Shown: positions 41,243 to 53,800, counted from the stretch's first letter. The stretch: 64,000 bases of DNA from Anarhynchus alexandrinus (GCA_008711295.1 VUYV01000178.1:71089-135088); one strand, 5' to 3'. Made by a program: numbers and translations. The notes: generated by a model not told the origin, from the letters alone.

Positions 41243-41795
41243 TTTAAAGCATCTAAAGAACCTGGGATACTAAGAAACTTTGAAAGCAGATGGGCAAGTT
41301 CCTTCACCCCATCACTGGCTTCAGGAACCTCCAACCTTCAAAGCCCTGAGGCTTAAAATGTTGGAGACACTAAGCAAGTACCGCGCGATCATAATTAGGC
41401 ACTTACATGCACATCAACTTTGCCTGCACCCTCCCACGGCAGACAAACTGCCCTACTTACAAAATAACTCGTAACTGATCTGCCAGAGGCAATAAAGCCA
41501 GTCAGGGCCAGAACTGGATTAAAGATCTAGGGATTTCCTGTCCCCTGAAATACCTGTAAAAGTATATTTCCCTGGTTTGTTGCCAACTGTTAGGAAATTA
41601 CCCTAGCAAGAAGGAGTATTCCAAAGAGAACTTGCAGACAGGCTTGAGCTGTCCTACTGACCATATTAACTAACTGGCCGGTTTGGCTAAGGAACAATGT
41701 TATGAATACTTAAGCTACAAATGTTTGAGAGCTGTGCTGACAAGTTAGTTGTCATCTTAGCTGCAGCATCACCAGTACATGAGCTTATTTCATAA

Positions 41796-42165
41796 CTAAA
41801 ACCTGCAAATCCCACCCCGTGACCTATATTTGAAGTGTGGGTCTCTGGGAATGTTATTGGCTGTCCCTTGAAATTTGCCAGAACCAAGTGACTCCATAAG
41901 TATTCTAGGACACGGGACCAGACACCTGCTGCAATGCCAGAGGGTGGCATGGTGCAGGGGATCTCTTCCTCTGCTGGGAGCAAACCATGGTGTGTTCACT
42001 CTGCTGCTGGCCCCACGGCAGGCCAGGCTCACCGCAGCCTGTCCCTTGCTGTCCGGGCCAAGAGCCCCATAGCCAAGGAGCAGCTCGGTCCAGTCACAGT
42101 GGCCTGCGACAGCCCCGATGTGAAGGACAGTCCTTGCAACGGGGTTTTAGAACACAAGTTCGCAC
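41796..42165 (-). pseudogene. ANKRD60: ANKRD60 last exon, frameshifted
   Basis: The acceptor TTTTTCGCAG|GT joins in phase 1 to the previous exon, giving RHGANLCSKTPL. The ankyrin helices that should follow are in another frame: RTVLHIGAVAGHCDWTELLL from 42134 onward, open to a stop at 41796-41798. Between TTG (42139-42137) and AGG (42134-42132) there are two bases where a codon of three is expected, so one base is missing relative to the repeat. The entry frame instead ends at a TGA at 42029-42031. Confidence 0.8.
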
Positions 42166-43102
42166 CTGCGAAAAATCTTACATAGTCCAATTGTGACACG
42201 GCATATGAAAGGAGGTAATGCCACCTGCGGGCCACGATGCACAATTTTTTTCTGAAGGCAGATCCAGTTTGTTTTAGTCACATCTAATCACTGGAATTAA
42301 CAAACCTGTCTAGTGAAGAAATGGTCCAGCCCTTGGCTCACACACAGCAACTGGATATTCTTTGTTCTGTTCAGGGGAACATTGCTAGCTTTGCCGCAGC
42401 TAGGCGTTGCCATCATTTTTGCACTGGAAGCTCTCACTTATTGGGGAATGACAATGTCCTTTAACAGGGACAAACTTTGAGGAGGCCAAGCTCAAGGACC
42501 TGGACTGAGGGGAGCACTGTCAGACAAGGTGGGATTTCCTCCTCAGCACTCACTTTCATGATAAAAAAAAGGTGATTAACAAGTGTCCTTTCATTAGCAA
42601 ATGTCGTTTCATTCAGGACAGTCAAGTAACCTCAGCCGACCCAAAGGACTGTCCATTGTGGCAACACAGATTTCTGGGGAAAGAAGACTGATTTAGTTGC
42701 AAAGGAACGAAAAAGCCCAAATGTCAGAGCCATAGAACTTGTGCTCACAACTCTTCTTGCATGCCAGTGGCTGATAAAGCACTGTGCAGGACTGATAAAA
42801 ACGTAAGCATTTCTAGATAATAAGAAAATGGCAATAAATACATGAGACTGAAAGAGGAAATAAAAAAATCAGAATCCTGTTTTCCCATATGAGTTTCTCT
42901 GACCCTGAAAGTCATTATACTTAGCAAGAACAGCAGTTTTTATTGTCTCCAAGTCTACATCAGACCTGACATGCTGAATACATTCTCTGCCTCAAATACA
43001 AAATATGTGAGGCTATTTGGGTAAAATTCTACTGGCTGGGTAAGTAGGAAGGAGGTATGCTGTGCAGTTACAGCCAGAGAAAAATTGTTCTAAGAACATT
43101 AC
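42166..43102 (-). other. ANKRD60 intron
   Basis: A GT-AG intron of about 0.94 kb (donor CATG|GTAATG, acceptor TTCGCAG). No other feature seen. Confidence 0.7.
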
Positions 43103-43268
43103 CATGTCTCAGGAGAAACGTGGCAGTTTCAACATGACCTCTGTGGCTGGCAACAAGCAGTGCCACAAAAGCTCTGTGTGCTACCCGTTGCTTTTTCTGC
43201 TCTGGTCCCAGTAACTCTGCATGTGGCACATTGCCCACAAAGTCCTCTGTAACTCCCAGGCGGGCTGG
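43103..43268 (-). CDS. ANKRD60: ANKRD60 ankyrin exon
   Basis: The acceptor is TTTGTCCTGCAG|CCA and the donor CATG|GTAATG. It is 166 nt: 55 codons plus one base. It encodes LGVTEDFVG and then the ankyrin core HRAFVALLVASHRGHVETAT and FLLRHG. The frame is open throughout, with phase 0 in and phase 1 out. Confidence 0.88.
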
Positions 43269-45270
43269 CTGCAGGACAAACACAAACCTTTTAGTCTCTT
43301 TCAAAAGACTGGTCTGATTCTTTGTAGGTATCAACATAGTCTCATATTCATACCTAGGGGATGCTTACATGCTGCATAAATCACCCCAAGATCAGCTAAA
43401 TAATACCCGCTTGTTTCTTATTCTTCTACCCCATCTTGATGCTCTACTATGTAATGATATTTATTCATAGCCGTCCCTTAGAGGGAACGTTAATTTGTGT
43501 TTTCCTTTCATATGTAGTTATTAAGCACCACAAAATCTTCTATAAACTGTTTTTCTTTGCAGTCCTTGTCCTTCTCTTAAATTTGTTGGAAACTAACCTG
43601 AGCTTTTGGGGAAAGAGGACAAAGACAGACAGCACTGGCCACCTAAGCGCAGGTTCCTTCGGAGGCAGACAAGACACTGGGCCTCATTCCAGCAGGCAAC
43701 TCACAAATCTAAGCTGCCTCAGGAAACAGTCCTGTATCACATTCTTTCCCAGAATGAGCTTTTTTTGGTAATAAACCCAAACACACCAGTTCTAAAGTGC
43801 TGCTAAGAGGCCTCTTAGGAACAATTTTCAGGTGCCTCATGCTGCTGCTCTCCCTGAGAAGCTATTTCCATGTTGGGCTACATCTTCCACAGTGCACCAT
43901 AGTTTTCTCATCTATCAGAACAGCTGTACAGTTATTTCTTAAAAAGAAGGGTTCTTTTTTCATTTGAAAATCAACAGTGTCAACAAGCCTTTTTGTGGGG
44001 CCCGTATGCCAATACACTTTTAATTTCAAAGACGACCGTTTGTCTTTGTGGCACATCTCTGTTTCCTGCTCTACACCAAGTAGGAAGAACCTTTAATACA
44101 CTGGGAACTCAAAACGTGGTGGAAAATTGAACAAAAACAATTTGCCCAATAGCAAAATGCAAGCCATTTGTGGCATGAGGCAGAACAGCTGCTTGCCAGC
44201 GAACCGCAACACTACACAACAGTTAACGCAAGGAAGTGAAGAACCCTGCGGTATCCATTTGCAGTGGTTGGGGAAACACAGAGGAACAGATTGTGATTAG
44301 CCAGGCTGGACACGGGCCAGGGCAACAGAGATAACGGATCTTTATGAAAGGTGCCAAAGGATGTTTCATGACCACATCTGTTCAGGCCTGAAGGTTTACA
44401 GTACAAATCAGCTAGAGTACCTTGTGTTTTTGCCAAGGCAACATTTCAGTCCTAAATCAAGAAAGCAGCATGCCCTCTATCAAAGCACCACAGAAACGAT
44501 TTGTTCTATAAAAACCAAAGCTTCCTTACTAATCAAACTTGGCAGGATCGCAAACTCAAGATGGTCCGTAAACTAGCACCCGATAAAGTGGATAAGGGAG
44601 GGAATGTCTTCTGATTCTTGATTTTGGCACTGTCATGTAATGAATCCCATTCTTACTCTGGAGTCGGTATGGCCAGAGGAACATGGACTACGAAACGGAG
44701 ACTTTCTGCCCCTGATTCCCATAATAACAGACAAGTTTCAGCCTCACTGGAGTACCCAAGAACAGGTAATCTCAATCTTCTAATAATGTTTTAAGATAAC
44801 TAAGAAAAAGACCTTGTTTACATACTATGTATTATTTCTCCTATCTATATGAAAAACACGGGGATTAAATATCTTTTGTTGGGAACACATCAGAAGAGTA
44901 AAATGGCAGGCAGCTGAACAAAAAATGCAAACTTTTTTGGACAACAGGATAAGCAGGGACAAGAAAAGCATCTGAAAGTATGCTCACATCAGTGCTACAA
45001 AAAGTTCTAAAACAGCGAAAGGAACTTGCACTCCAAGCGTATGTGCTGTTTACGCATAACAGCAAAAAGAAGTTTTATTTCTAAATTGAACAGACTGCAT
45101 TTGGGATTGACCCCTCGGGTTTGGATTACCAGTCCCCTGAAATTACCATTTCCATTGTGAACTGTTTCAAGTACAACTAACCCACTTAATTTCTACGGCA
45201 AGTCTCTTCTGTTAAAGACTTCTTTTCTGCGTACAGCGTCCCGCCCAGTCACAGCAGCAATAGCATCAAC
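43269..45270 (-). other. ANKRD60 intron
   Basis: About 2 kb between the linker exon and the ankyrin exon. Short open frames inside have no supported function and no repeat element is seen. Confidence 0.6.
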
Positions 45271-45398
45271 TTTCAGTCCCTCCTTTGCAGCAGCTGCCAC
45301 AAGGTGCCCCCAGCCATCTTGTTGCCAGATGCGCGTTGTAATCCTTCCACCAGGGACAATATCACTGGCCTTAAACCGAGACTCATCTGGCACATCTA
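45271..45398 (-). CDS. ANKRD60: ANKRD60 linker exon (3' boundary uncertain)
   Basis: The acceptor AACTCCCTACAG|TA is good. The exon encodes DVPDESRFKASDIVPGG, then GRITTRIWQQDGWGHLVAAA, the end of the ubiquitin-like fold and the first ankyrin-like helix. The next exon requires phase 0. The boundary given uses AAA|GTTGAT, which keeps the spacing expected of the family but is a poor donor. Other phase-0 GTs follow (GCT|GTGACT, GCT|GTACGC). If none is used the frame stops at a TAG, 45193-45195. Confidence 0.72.
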
Positions 45399-46242
45399 CT
45401 GTAGGGAGTTAGAAAAGAAAAGCAAGTCAACATATCTCCAGAGACAAAAATGACCAACTTAAAAAAAAAAAAAAAAAAAGCGTTAGATGGTGAGTGAATT
45501 GTTTTAGTCATGCTGGTTTTACTGTCATAATGCATCAAGGACGCCTTGGGTCCCATTGTGCTAAAGCTATGAAAACACAGAAACACTCCCAGCCTAGAAA
45601 AGGCTACACAATATTGTGCTCTTGGGATGAGAGAGTTCTAACCCACAGAAAGCTGCAGTTAACATGTTCAGTACTAAAACTGTAGGAGAAAAAAAAACAC
45701 CGATTGTCTCCATGCACACATGGTGTCTTTATTCTGAAAAGAAAGCACCAAGTTTGTTTATCTGAGAAAGCGAATAGTAGGAAGAGTTATTTTGTTTTAA
45801 ATAGCAGTTTAAACAAATTTCAATGGCCATCTCTGCTTGTTACCTCCAAAGCCAAGTACTAGAACACCACACATTTAGCTGATGTAATGGGAAAACCACT
45901 GCTCCACACAGTTCTAACTGTGGAGAGGTCGGACAGAGCCTCGCCAGAGCCGGGGTGAATCGGCCAGGTACTGGCATTGTCTGTTGACAAGGCTAAGCAG
46001 GAATTTAGAGGTCAGCATTTGCAATCTCTAACCTAAAAAGAGACCTTCAAAAGAGTCTTCAAGGAGTAGGAAGCAAAGTTAAGCGTTAAGCACTAAGTCA
46101 AGAGCTGAATTCCAAGTGCAGCACAGTAAAAAGAGGAAAGCAGATCCCTGACCTTCATCCAGGCCCTAAACGTAGCCATAACTAGCAGGTAAAGAGATAC
46201 TACAAATAATCTCCAAGAACCCCAGAGGTTACAGGTTCTCAC
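45399..46242 (-). other. ANKRD60 intron with a 19-base A/T run
   Basis: A GT-AG intron (donor GAAG|GTGAGA). It holds a run of 19 A on the plus strand (45461-45479), which is a T run about 60 bases upstream of the linker exon acceptor. Confidence 0.7.
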
Positions 46243-46372
46243 CTTCATCCAGGTACTGAACCTGCTGGAAATGAAGGGGGATCCCAGTCAACAATTCTAA
46301 TTGGGACCTACCCTTCTTCAGAGTCAAGTCATTTTGGCATCGAGGCAATGAAAAGATCTCATTGGTTGGACA
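46243..46372 (-). CDS. ANKRD60: ANKRD60 ubiquitin-like exon
   Basis: It reads CPTNEIFSLPRCQNDLTLKK and on to TGIPLHFQQVQYLDE, then donor GAAG|GTGAGA in phase 1, which fits the TA start of the next exon. The block around GIPLHFQQVQYLDE is the ubiquitin-like strand-helix region typical of ANKRD60. The 5' limit is placed at TTTAG|TGT because the frame is closed by that TAG just upstream. The exon encoding the first strand was not found. Confidence 0.72.
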
Positions 46373-47651
46373 CTAAAGGTCTGCAGGGGCCAGGAAGGCA
46401 CGGCGATGAAGGGGTTCCTGACCAGAAAAAGTTCGCAAGACTTGTCTCTTGGAGAAAGCTTAGAATCTTTGTAAGGGCAGGGGTCTAGATCTGGTAGTAT
46501 ATTCCTCCCTCCCCTAGACATTCCCCTTGTATCAACGCCCTCCACACAGACCCCCCTGTGTATCGTGAGCACTTTGCAGTATCCAAGCAGCATAAACTGA
46601 CATGACAGAAGTACAGTCTGCACGCGTGATGTGACAGCCTACGCGAACTTACCAGAGAACGCCACACAAGTGAGGCACCAGAGCGATTACAGAAAGATTT
46701 TTGTTCCAGCCCATCTTTTGATTGTCACTTGGATGACAAACTTACTCGGAAGACAAGCAGTAGAGAAACAAAGTAGTAAGGTAATACTCAGGTAAATACT
46801 CAAAGTTGCCCATATTTTATGTTCCTGTTTCCTTTGTTAAAGTCTAGATCTCAATCTACATGTTTAGTCTAATGTGTAATAAAAAAGAGCATACGGCTGT
46901 TTAATCTGCGTTTCCAGTTTACTACATAGGGGTCTTATGCCCCAACTCAAAGCGGGTGGGTGGGCTTTACCGGGGGGTGCAGGGGGCTGTTTATTCCCCT
47001 CACTTTTGCATCAGCTAAAATCCTGCAGAGAATTTTTGCAGCAGTTGGCAGAAGTTCTCAAGCACAGGATGGAGCAGCCAGCAAGTGTCTGAAACAGCCA
47101 AAAGGGTGATTGCAGCAGCAGAAGATGGAGAAGACTCCTGAGATTTGAAGCAAACCCAACCAGACGGGTGCCAATTATTCGTTTCCCCCCCACACGCTCC
47201 AAGGTCTAACAACTACACGGAGTCCATTAATGTAGGATGTCCGAGAGCAACACCATGCCGAAACAACAGTCCAGAACGTCCTTCCAGGCTGAAGCTTGGA
47301 GAGGGAAGGATTTAATATAAGGATCTGAATGTCAGTCTCACCCAGTACACACAAGTTCTCTTCATTTAAAGTACATCTTGTTTAGAGTATCAATGCTGAC
47401 AGAACAATTTTAGTTTCAAAGCACTTTTGGCACGCTTATTTCAAGGGAAAAGTGCAGGAAGAGCTACTTCAAATCTCTGGACGTTAATGGATCCTGTACT
47501 ACAGAGTGATGCATTCCACACTCAACCCTGGTTCGACAGATGAGTGTTCACGATAGGGAGAGGTTTCGTGGACCAAAAGAATACATTTGCATCCCACCAC
47601 TTATGACAGAAGTCAGTTACCACAAGTTGGTTTATAAAACAGTCACAGGAT
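46373..47651. other. Spacer between ANKRD60 and the PPP4R1L 3' end
   Basis: No exon could be supported. The missing first exon of ANKRD60 should lie here or slightly further right. Several minus-strand open frames (46324-46623, 47015-47212) were examined and do not show the expected ubiquitin-like first strand joined in phase. Confidence 0.5.
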
Positions 47652-50600
47652 TTATTGAGATAAATACAAATAGGAAGTTACATAGACTCTATTCTGACAA
47701 ATGAATGACACTTCCAGCGTGTCCCCACTTAACTGGGCTCTAACCACCGTGTACAGACACAGCCACCACTCGGGCAGCAGCGACCCGCGCCCAGGCTGCA
47801 GCACGCGCCGGGCAGTCCGCGTTCTGAGCAACACGACCCGCAGGCTTTGGATTACAGTGCTTGATAAATTCCTGTAACATCCAAGCAATATTGCACCCAC
47901 TCGTGTTATTTTCATGTTCCTTAGCTAGAAATGTTTAAAAGTGATATTCTTACTGCTGTTGTGGAAGTGGATTAACTCCTTAACTTTGCTCCACCTGGCT
48001 TTTAAAATACATATCTTTGCATAATTTAAACAACCCAGAGAACTGTACGTGAACACACCGCTTCACTCATCATTGCATACATTTGTCTAGTACAAGACAT
48101 AAAGTGCGGTCTTTAGTCATGCCAAAATTATTTCTAGTTTAAAACTAAACCAAAAAGACAAACCTTGTACAGGGTAAAGCTGATTAATAGACCTGCACGT
48201 TGACTACAAAAAAACCCACCCCAAAGCTATGATGTCCCCCCGTTAGTGCGTGCAACTGCAGAGTTTTAACAAAAGTTTTAAAACGCTCTACTGAAATCAT
48301 ATCATTTAAAGCAGACGTGATTTCTGGAGCCAGAGCGGTACCAAAATATTGTTAAAAGCAAAGAACTTTGTTTAGCCTTTTAGTGAACTTTTATAGCTGG
48401 TGGCTTACCTTTTACACAAATTCTAATGAAAAACTCTTGATGAACACTAACCAAACATGCTAAAACACATGGAAGCTTGCGTTTTCCAGTGGATTATTGC
48501 AAGTAAAGGTGACTATTTAAGATTATCTGACAAACAGAAACCTGGGTTGGGTTAATGTTCAAGGTATTTAATTTATATACAGTACATTTCAAACATACTT
48601 ACATATACACACACTTAAAAAAAATCTGTTCAGTGCTGAGAAATTTAATGAACCGATAATAAAAAACAGAAGTAAAACCTTGTCAGAAAGGCCTTAGAAA
48701 ATTTGAACGGTTAGAAAATACCAGTATAATGCCAGCATTAGAAAAAGATATTAGAACTAGAAAAAAAATAACTTGAGAGGTCTTTTTGTTAAGAAATTGC
48801 AATCATAAAAAGTCTGTACTGAAGATGCATTTACTTTAAATTATAAAAAAATTGTAAAAAATTAAGTGTAGAACGTTGCAGTGTTTACAGAGCTTATACT
48901 GTTTGCTGTAATAGCAGTGACAGCAGTGGTATATTTTTGCCTGCACCTTCCAAAAAGCATTTTGTGATCTCACAAGCAAGCAATTTGTTACAAATACTGT
49001 ACATATTATAATACAAGACAAGTTGAACTTATACAAAACTGAGCCCTCCAGAAAATCAGAACCCAGCTGAGGAACCTACTTGCTGTATTGCTGATGAGCC
49101 AGCTGTAAAACAAAACAAAAAAGAAGTAACTTCTGTAAAAACCTTCACCCATGTGAACAACTTACTAGTGTAATAGTGAAATAAGGGGATGTATTTACAA
49201 AGGTCTATTTACGATACGCTGTTGTGTTGACAGAGAGAAAGTAACTGTTACTACATGAAACCATTTCTTTACTATTTAAGCATTAGATTTTCAATAGGAC
49301 AAAGTTCCAATCCACAATCCAAAAAATTAAGACTATTTATTTTCCAGGCCCCACTTTATCTGCAGAGTTGGGACACAACAGAAGACAGGATCCACCAAAA
49401 AAACATTAGCTTTGTGATTTTTCAAAGTGGTCCAAAGTGGTCCGATTTTATTAATAGAACTGCGTTCTATCTGTACTTTCTTTCTTCCAAAACAGCTGTT
49501 TAAATACCCAGAAGACATCCTACTTAAGCTTAAGGATCTCAGTAACCTTCATTTGTTGTTTGCCCCAAACCTTACCATACAGTCAACAGAAGTTACAGAG
49601 CAAACTGTGTCAACGCCTTTCCCCTGAACATTTGTTATTTGGGGTTTTTCAGAATTTAGAGGTCCTTTGTTTCTTAGGAACAAAGTAGCGCGCTGTTCGG
49701 GATTTGAATATTGGACCAGTTAAAAGGTGTTTTTCAAATTATGTGTATTTCAAAAAACCAACCAACAACTGACATCTGTAAAATTCTGTAACGCCCTTCT
49801 CCAGATCCAGCACGAGTTGCAGGAACTGAATCCCTTAAACAAAGTGAACTTTGCTAGGGCAGAATGAATAATTTTCAGTTTGGGAAACTAAGGCTACCTA
49901 CCACTACTGGAGCCAGCAGTAATGAAAACAGCCATGGTAACAGCTGTAAGGGTATAGCTCAGAAATAATGAATTAATAGAAAAGTCACCATATACAAAGA
50001 ATCTTGAGCTCTCTGTGCTTTGAAAAAATGTCACATTGTATTAAGTAAAAATGAACCATGCCTTAATTCTACCAGAGTAACTACTTTATAAAATGAAATG
50101 ATTTTTGAGCTTTTTTCCACTGACACAGAATTAAGTTCTTCGTCGTTTTTTTGTTAAAATTCAAAACTATTCACATATATACACTTTTGTTCAGTAAAAA
50201 TGCAATACTTGAAACAACACAAAAACTACAATAAAAGTAAGGAAATAATATCTTCATGTAAGTTTGCTATAATCAGGGTTTAAGATTTAGAAACCGTTTT
50301 AAGCTTATAGCAAACTGCTCTACTACTGGAAATGTTTTGTTAAAAAATGAAATATGAATTCCAATTACACTGAAACACTGCGTATGGTGTAAGACTTTAC
50401 ATACAATACTTAACTGCACGCGAGATCAGAGTTATCACCCACATTTACAAAGTAAAAAACAAAATTAATTACTCATGCATATGGGACAGAAACACACAGC
50501 TGTAGATGAAAGGTGGTCATGAAACGAAGATTGCGACATTTCTCAACAGACTCTTTCCAGCTCACGTAGGTAACAAAAACTTTCTTATTTGTCCACATTA

Positions 50601-50668
50601 TTCATACTGACCGTGACCATAAGCTGAATAACCACTTTGATGTTCAGCATTTAGTGCAGGAAAACACA
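47652..50668 (-). other. Probable 3' UTR of PPP4R1L with candidate poly(A) signals
   Basis: Minus-strand sequence after the PPP4R1L stop codon. AATAAA hexamers on the minus strand lie at 49447-49452, 49336-49341 and 47652-47657. The last is preceded by AT-rich sequence typical of a transcript end. The UTR length is therefore between about 1.2 and 3.0 kb, by inference only. Confidence 0.45.
47755..47855. promoter_or_regulatory. Small CpG-rich patch
   Basis: About 100 bases with a dozen CpG pairs in an otherwise AT-rich area. It could be a weak promoter for ANKRD60 on the minus strand, or a GC-rich piece of 3' UTR. The minus-strand open frame through it (47652-47915) could not be joined in phase to the ANKRD60 exon. 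Confidence 0.3.
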
Positions 50669-50823
50669 TTAGTTTTGTTTTCCGATGGCAGTATTGTCCA
50701 TATTACCCTGTTTTAGTTTTATGGTGGCAAAGAAGGACACATCTTGATCTCTGTCAGATTGCAGGGCTAGAATGGTCTCTTCAACAGCTTCTAGATGAGG
50801 ATTGCCAACACTTTTAAAATAAG
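50669..50823 (-). CDS. PPP4R1L: PPP4R1L last exon
   Basis: The acceptor is TTTATTGTAG|CT. It encodes 50 codons ending MDNTAIGKQN and TAA at 50669-50671. EAVEETILALQSDRDQDVSF matches the PPP4R1 C-terminus; the last 15 residues are divergent. Confidence 0.93.
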
Positions 50824-53800
50824 CTACAATAAAGGGAGAAAAAGACAAGTTTAATCAAAGCAAAGAATAAACCCTAGGGCGTAAGTAGTGCAGAAATACA
50901 GAGAATGCTAAAAACATCTGAGGTAGCTCATCCAATTTATAGGCTCCTTAGAGAAACTGCACTGAGCTAAGGAAGCTGACCCAGAAAGAGAAACGTGCTG
51001 CTGCTTACACACTTATTACATACTTCAGTATTTCTAAGAGAAATTCTTTTTGCTGAGCCCTGCATAGGAACGTATCAACATGTAAAACCAAGCTCATGAA
51101 GCTGCCACGGTACAATGCTTTACAAAACTTTCTCTATATTTTATTCTGAAAAAAATATAGGAGAGAGCATTTCTGTGCATTTTCCTTTGAATAATCAGCA
51201 ATTATCTCATTTATTTGTTTTTAAGGAATTGTAATACAGGAAATTGCAGCAGCGTACAAAATTACATTCTTTCCTAGTACAACTGTTAGCTTAACAGTAA
51301 AATGACAAAGCAAACCATTTCAGAAGGCAGTGTAACATTTCATCTGTAAGACCCCAAAGATGACTATTTCATTAACATAAAGGTTTAAAATATATCAAAA
51401 TAATCTGATGTGATGCTTAAGAAAAATGTATTTGCCACGCACATCATGGATACCAAAAATAACCACCTGCAGCAACATCCAGTACTTGCAGCACTTCTTG
51501 CTAAACACAAGGACGTCACTGCCCTCCAGCGGGCGGAATACGACATCGGTCAGATCCATCGATGCCAGTTTCAGGCCCTTTAGCGATGGTGATCAAATAT
51601 TCTATGGCAGAAAAGCCACTGCAGCATACGTTCCTAAATCTATATTCCTAAACCTGAATTTAAATGCAGTATCCCAGGTTACTACGTATAGTTCTGTTTT
51701 CAGTATAAACAGAACCAAACAGCCATTTCACCAATTGAGTCAGTTTATAAGGAACTGCAGTGGCAGAGGAGAGACAGCTTTCAAGAGCCATCAGTTCTTT
51801 CAAAAGAAATTAATGACCGCACCTTTCTCCAATAACGTCTGCCTTAGAGCCTTGGCGAGCAGAACCCTTACGTTTGGCACAGGATCTGAAGCAAGACTCA
51901 GAAGACTGGGGAGTAAATGTTCAACAAACTGGTCGACAGGCATACATTCTTCTTCTACTACAGCCTACAGGATAAACACAGAACACAAGAAAGCAATATT
52001 TACGTTAAAAATACACTATTTGCATACCTTTCCATCTTGTCCTTAATTTTGCCTATTAAAAAAATTCAGTGTTTAACTCTGAACAAATACAACCTATGTT
52101 GGTGAAAGAACTTTAACCTTTGAAATACTGTTACGAAAACAGGTCTTACCATTCTAAAGTTCACCTGAAGATGACCCAACAGGAGCACATAACTTTCTTC
52201 CAACTATATTTGAGGAAATACTGCTCTCTTGCCTGTCACTGCCTTTTTGCCTTTCAACGTTCAACACTTGCTCCTCACTGCTACTGAAGCAGCATTTCTG
52301 GTTTGGGGGGGGAGTAGGTAGTGGAAATAAAGATGGAAATAGCTCCTGACATCTAGCACCCATTAGTAGTTTGAAGAGCTCTTGTGAACCTTTATCTTAG
52401 CATGTCAAGTATTATGAAATGCATCTCAGTTTAGGACTTAATTCTTGACTTTGCTACTGGGATGCCAGAAAATACAGGGATCAGCTACTTCAGCTGGAGG
52501 CGCAGAACAAAATAAGAACCGCAGCTTCAAAACTGGATAGCCAGCTAGTACGGAGACCAGACCAACTCTGCCACTGTCTTTTGTTAACCCACAGAATCAC
52601 AGAACCCAAAGAATGACAGAAAAATTGAGACCAAATTTCAGTTTTGCCCACATTGTGTAAAGCCTCAAACCGGCTCCAAATTAAGTGTACACACAGAAAC
52701 ACAGAGGGAGAACATTCCAACCTGACAAATGAAGGCAAAAGCTTGTCTTCCAACCCACTTGGAGCAGTGACGAAACCGCACTACAAGTTCATTAATGAAA
52801 TTTAATCCCAGTGCATTTGCATTGTTTGCGTAGAACTTCTTCAGAATTGCTACAACCTGTGAAGCAAAGGAAAGGGGAGTGGAAAAAACCAGAAGAGATG
52901 AAACTTAAGTTGTAGCCCTTAGAATGTTAAAAAAGCATCATTTCATTTGAATCCTACAAAGGGACACCAAAAATGTGTTCAGTGTAATCAGCTGTGCTTA
53001 CAGAATTAATTACTGCGCTTATTCTGCAGAAAAGAAAGCATAAGCTTTAAAAAGCTGTTTGTTCAGGTGAAACAAAAAACACTAAAAGAAATTAAAACAA
53101 CCATTAAAATAATGCTCTTTTCCATGGTGCCATGAAGAAAAAGAAGAAATTTAAAAAAAATAAAAATCTTTCTACTCATTCAGGACATCTGTGGGATGAT
53201 GGTGTTATCACGAAGTTTATAAATTAAATAATCTTTGAGGAAAGATCAGTAATCTTTTCTTTTTTTTTTTTAAACTGGGGGAAGGTCTCTCAAATCTTCT
53301 ATATCCTGGTTTTCATCCAGTTAAAAATACATTTATCATTCACATGCAACCAACAGAGAAAGATGTTTAGATCTGTGGAAGGCAGACAACGCAAAATATT
53401 TTATTAAGTTTTCATTTCACTTTTTTCCATATTGTTTATCATATTTATCAAAACATGTCTCTATTCGCCCTACTTGTCTGAAAGAAAACAGTGTGATTTC
53501 AGGCGTCCCTCTCAAGGAACGTTTTCCTCCTCTCTTGCCAGGAAGTGAACTAAATCCCCTACCAGTTTGAAGGAGATCCACCGAACTTCTGAAACTTTAT
53601 CGGAGCAAAGAGTTAGTGCAATATGTCTTAAGTAGTCATAGACATCATTGGGATTGTAGAGTTCCAGTATCAGGATCAGCTGCCTGAAACACAAGGAAAG
53701 TGATTAACTCCAGCAAGTGCAACACTAACCTACTCTGATTATACCAACTGTTAAATGTAGGGAAGGATCATTTGGAGCCTCAGAAATACCACAGTTATTA

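Larger units (their letters stand above)
41796..46372 (-). pseudogene. ANKRD60: ANKRD60, ankyrin repeat domain 60, reading frame disrupted
   Basis: Four minus-strand exons are recognisable: 46372-46243, 45398 to about 45271, 43268-43103 and 42165-41796. In order they encode a ubiquitin-like region (EIFSLPRCQNDLTLKKGR, then LELLTGIPLHFQQVQYLDE), the linking segment (SDIVPGGRITTRIWQQDGWG), an ankyrin helix pair (AHRAFVALLVASHRGHVETA) and a further ankyrin repeat (RTVLHIGAVAGHCDWTELLL). This matches the layout of mammalian ANKRD60 and its position between C20orf85 and PPP4R1L. Splice phases agree between exons 46243/45398 and 43103/42165. Two defects are visible: the last exon enters in one frame but its ankyrin repeat is read in another, and exon 45398 has only weak donors. 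The first exon was not found. It is either a decaying pseudogene or a gene hit by a sequence error. The function of ANKRD60 is unknown. Confidence 0.8.

Noticed and set aside
41875..42196. Plus-strand open frames of 65-83 codons
   Set aside because: Antisense shadows of the ANKRD60 last exon.
51426..52046. 206-codon plus-strand open frame
   Set aside because: It overlaps the PPP4R1L exon 51964-51823 in antisense and shows no family of its own.
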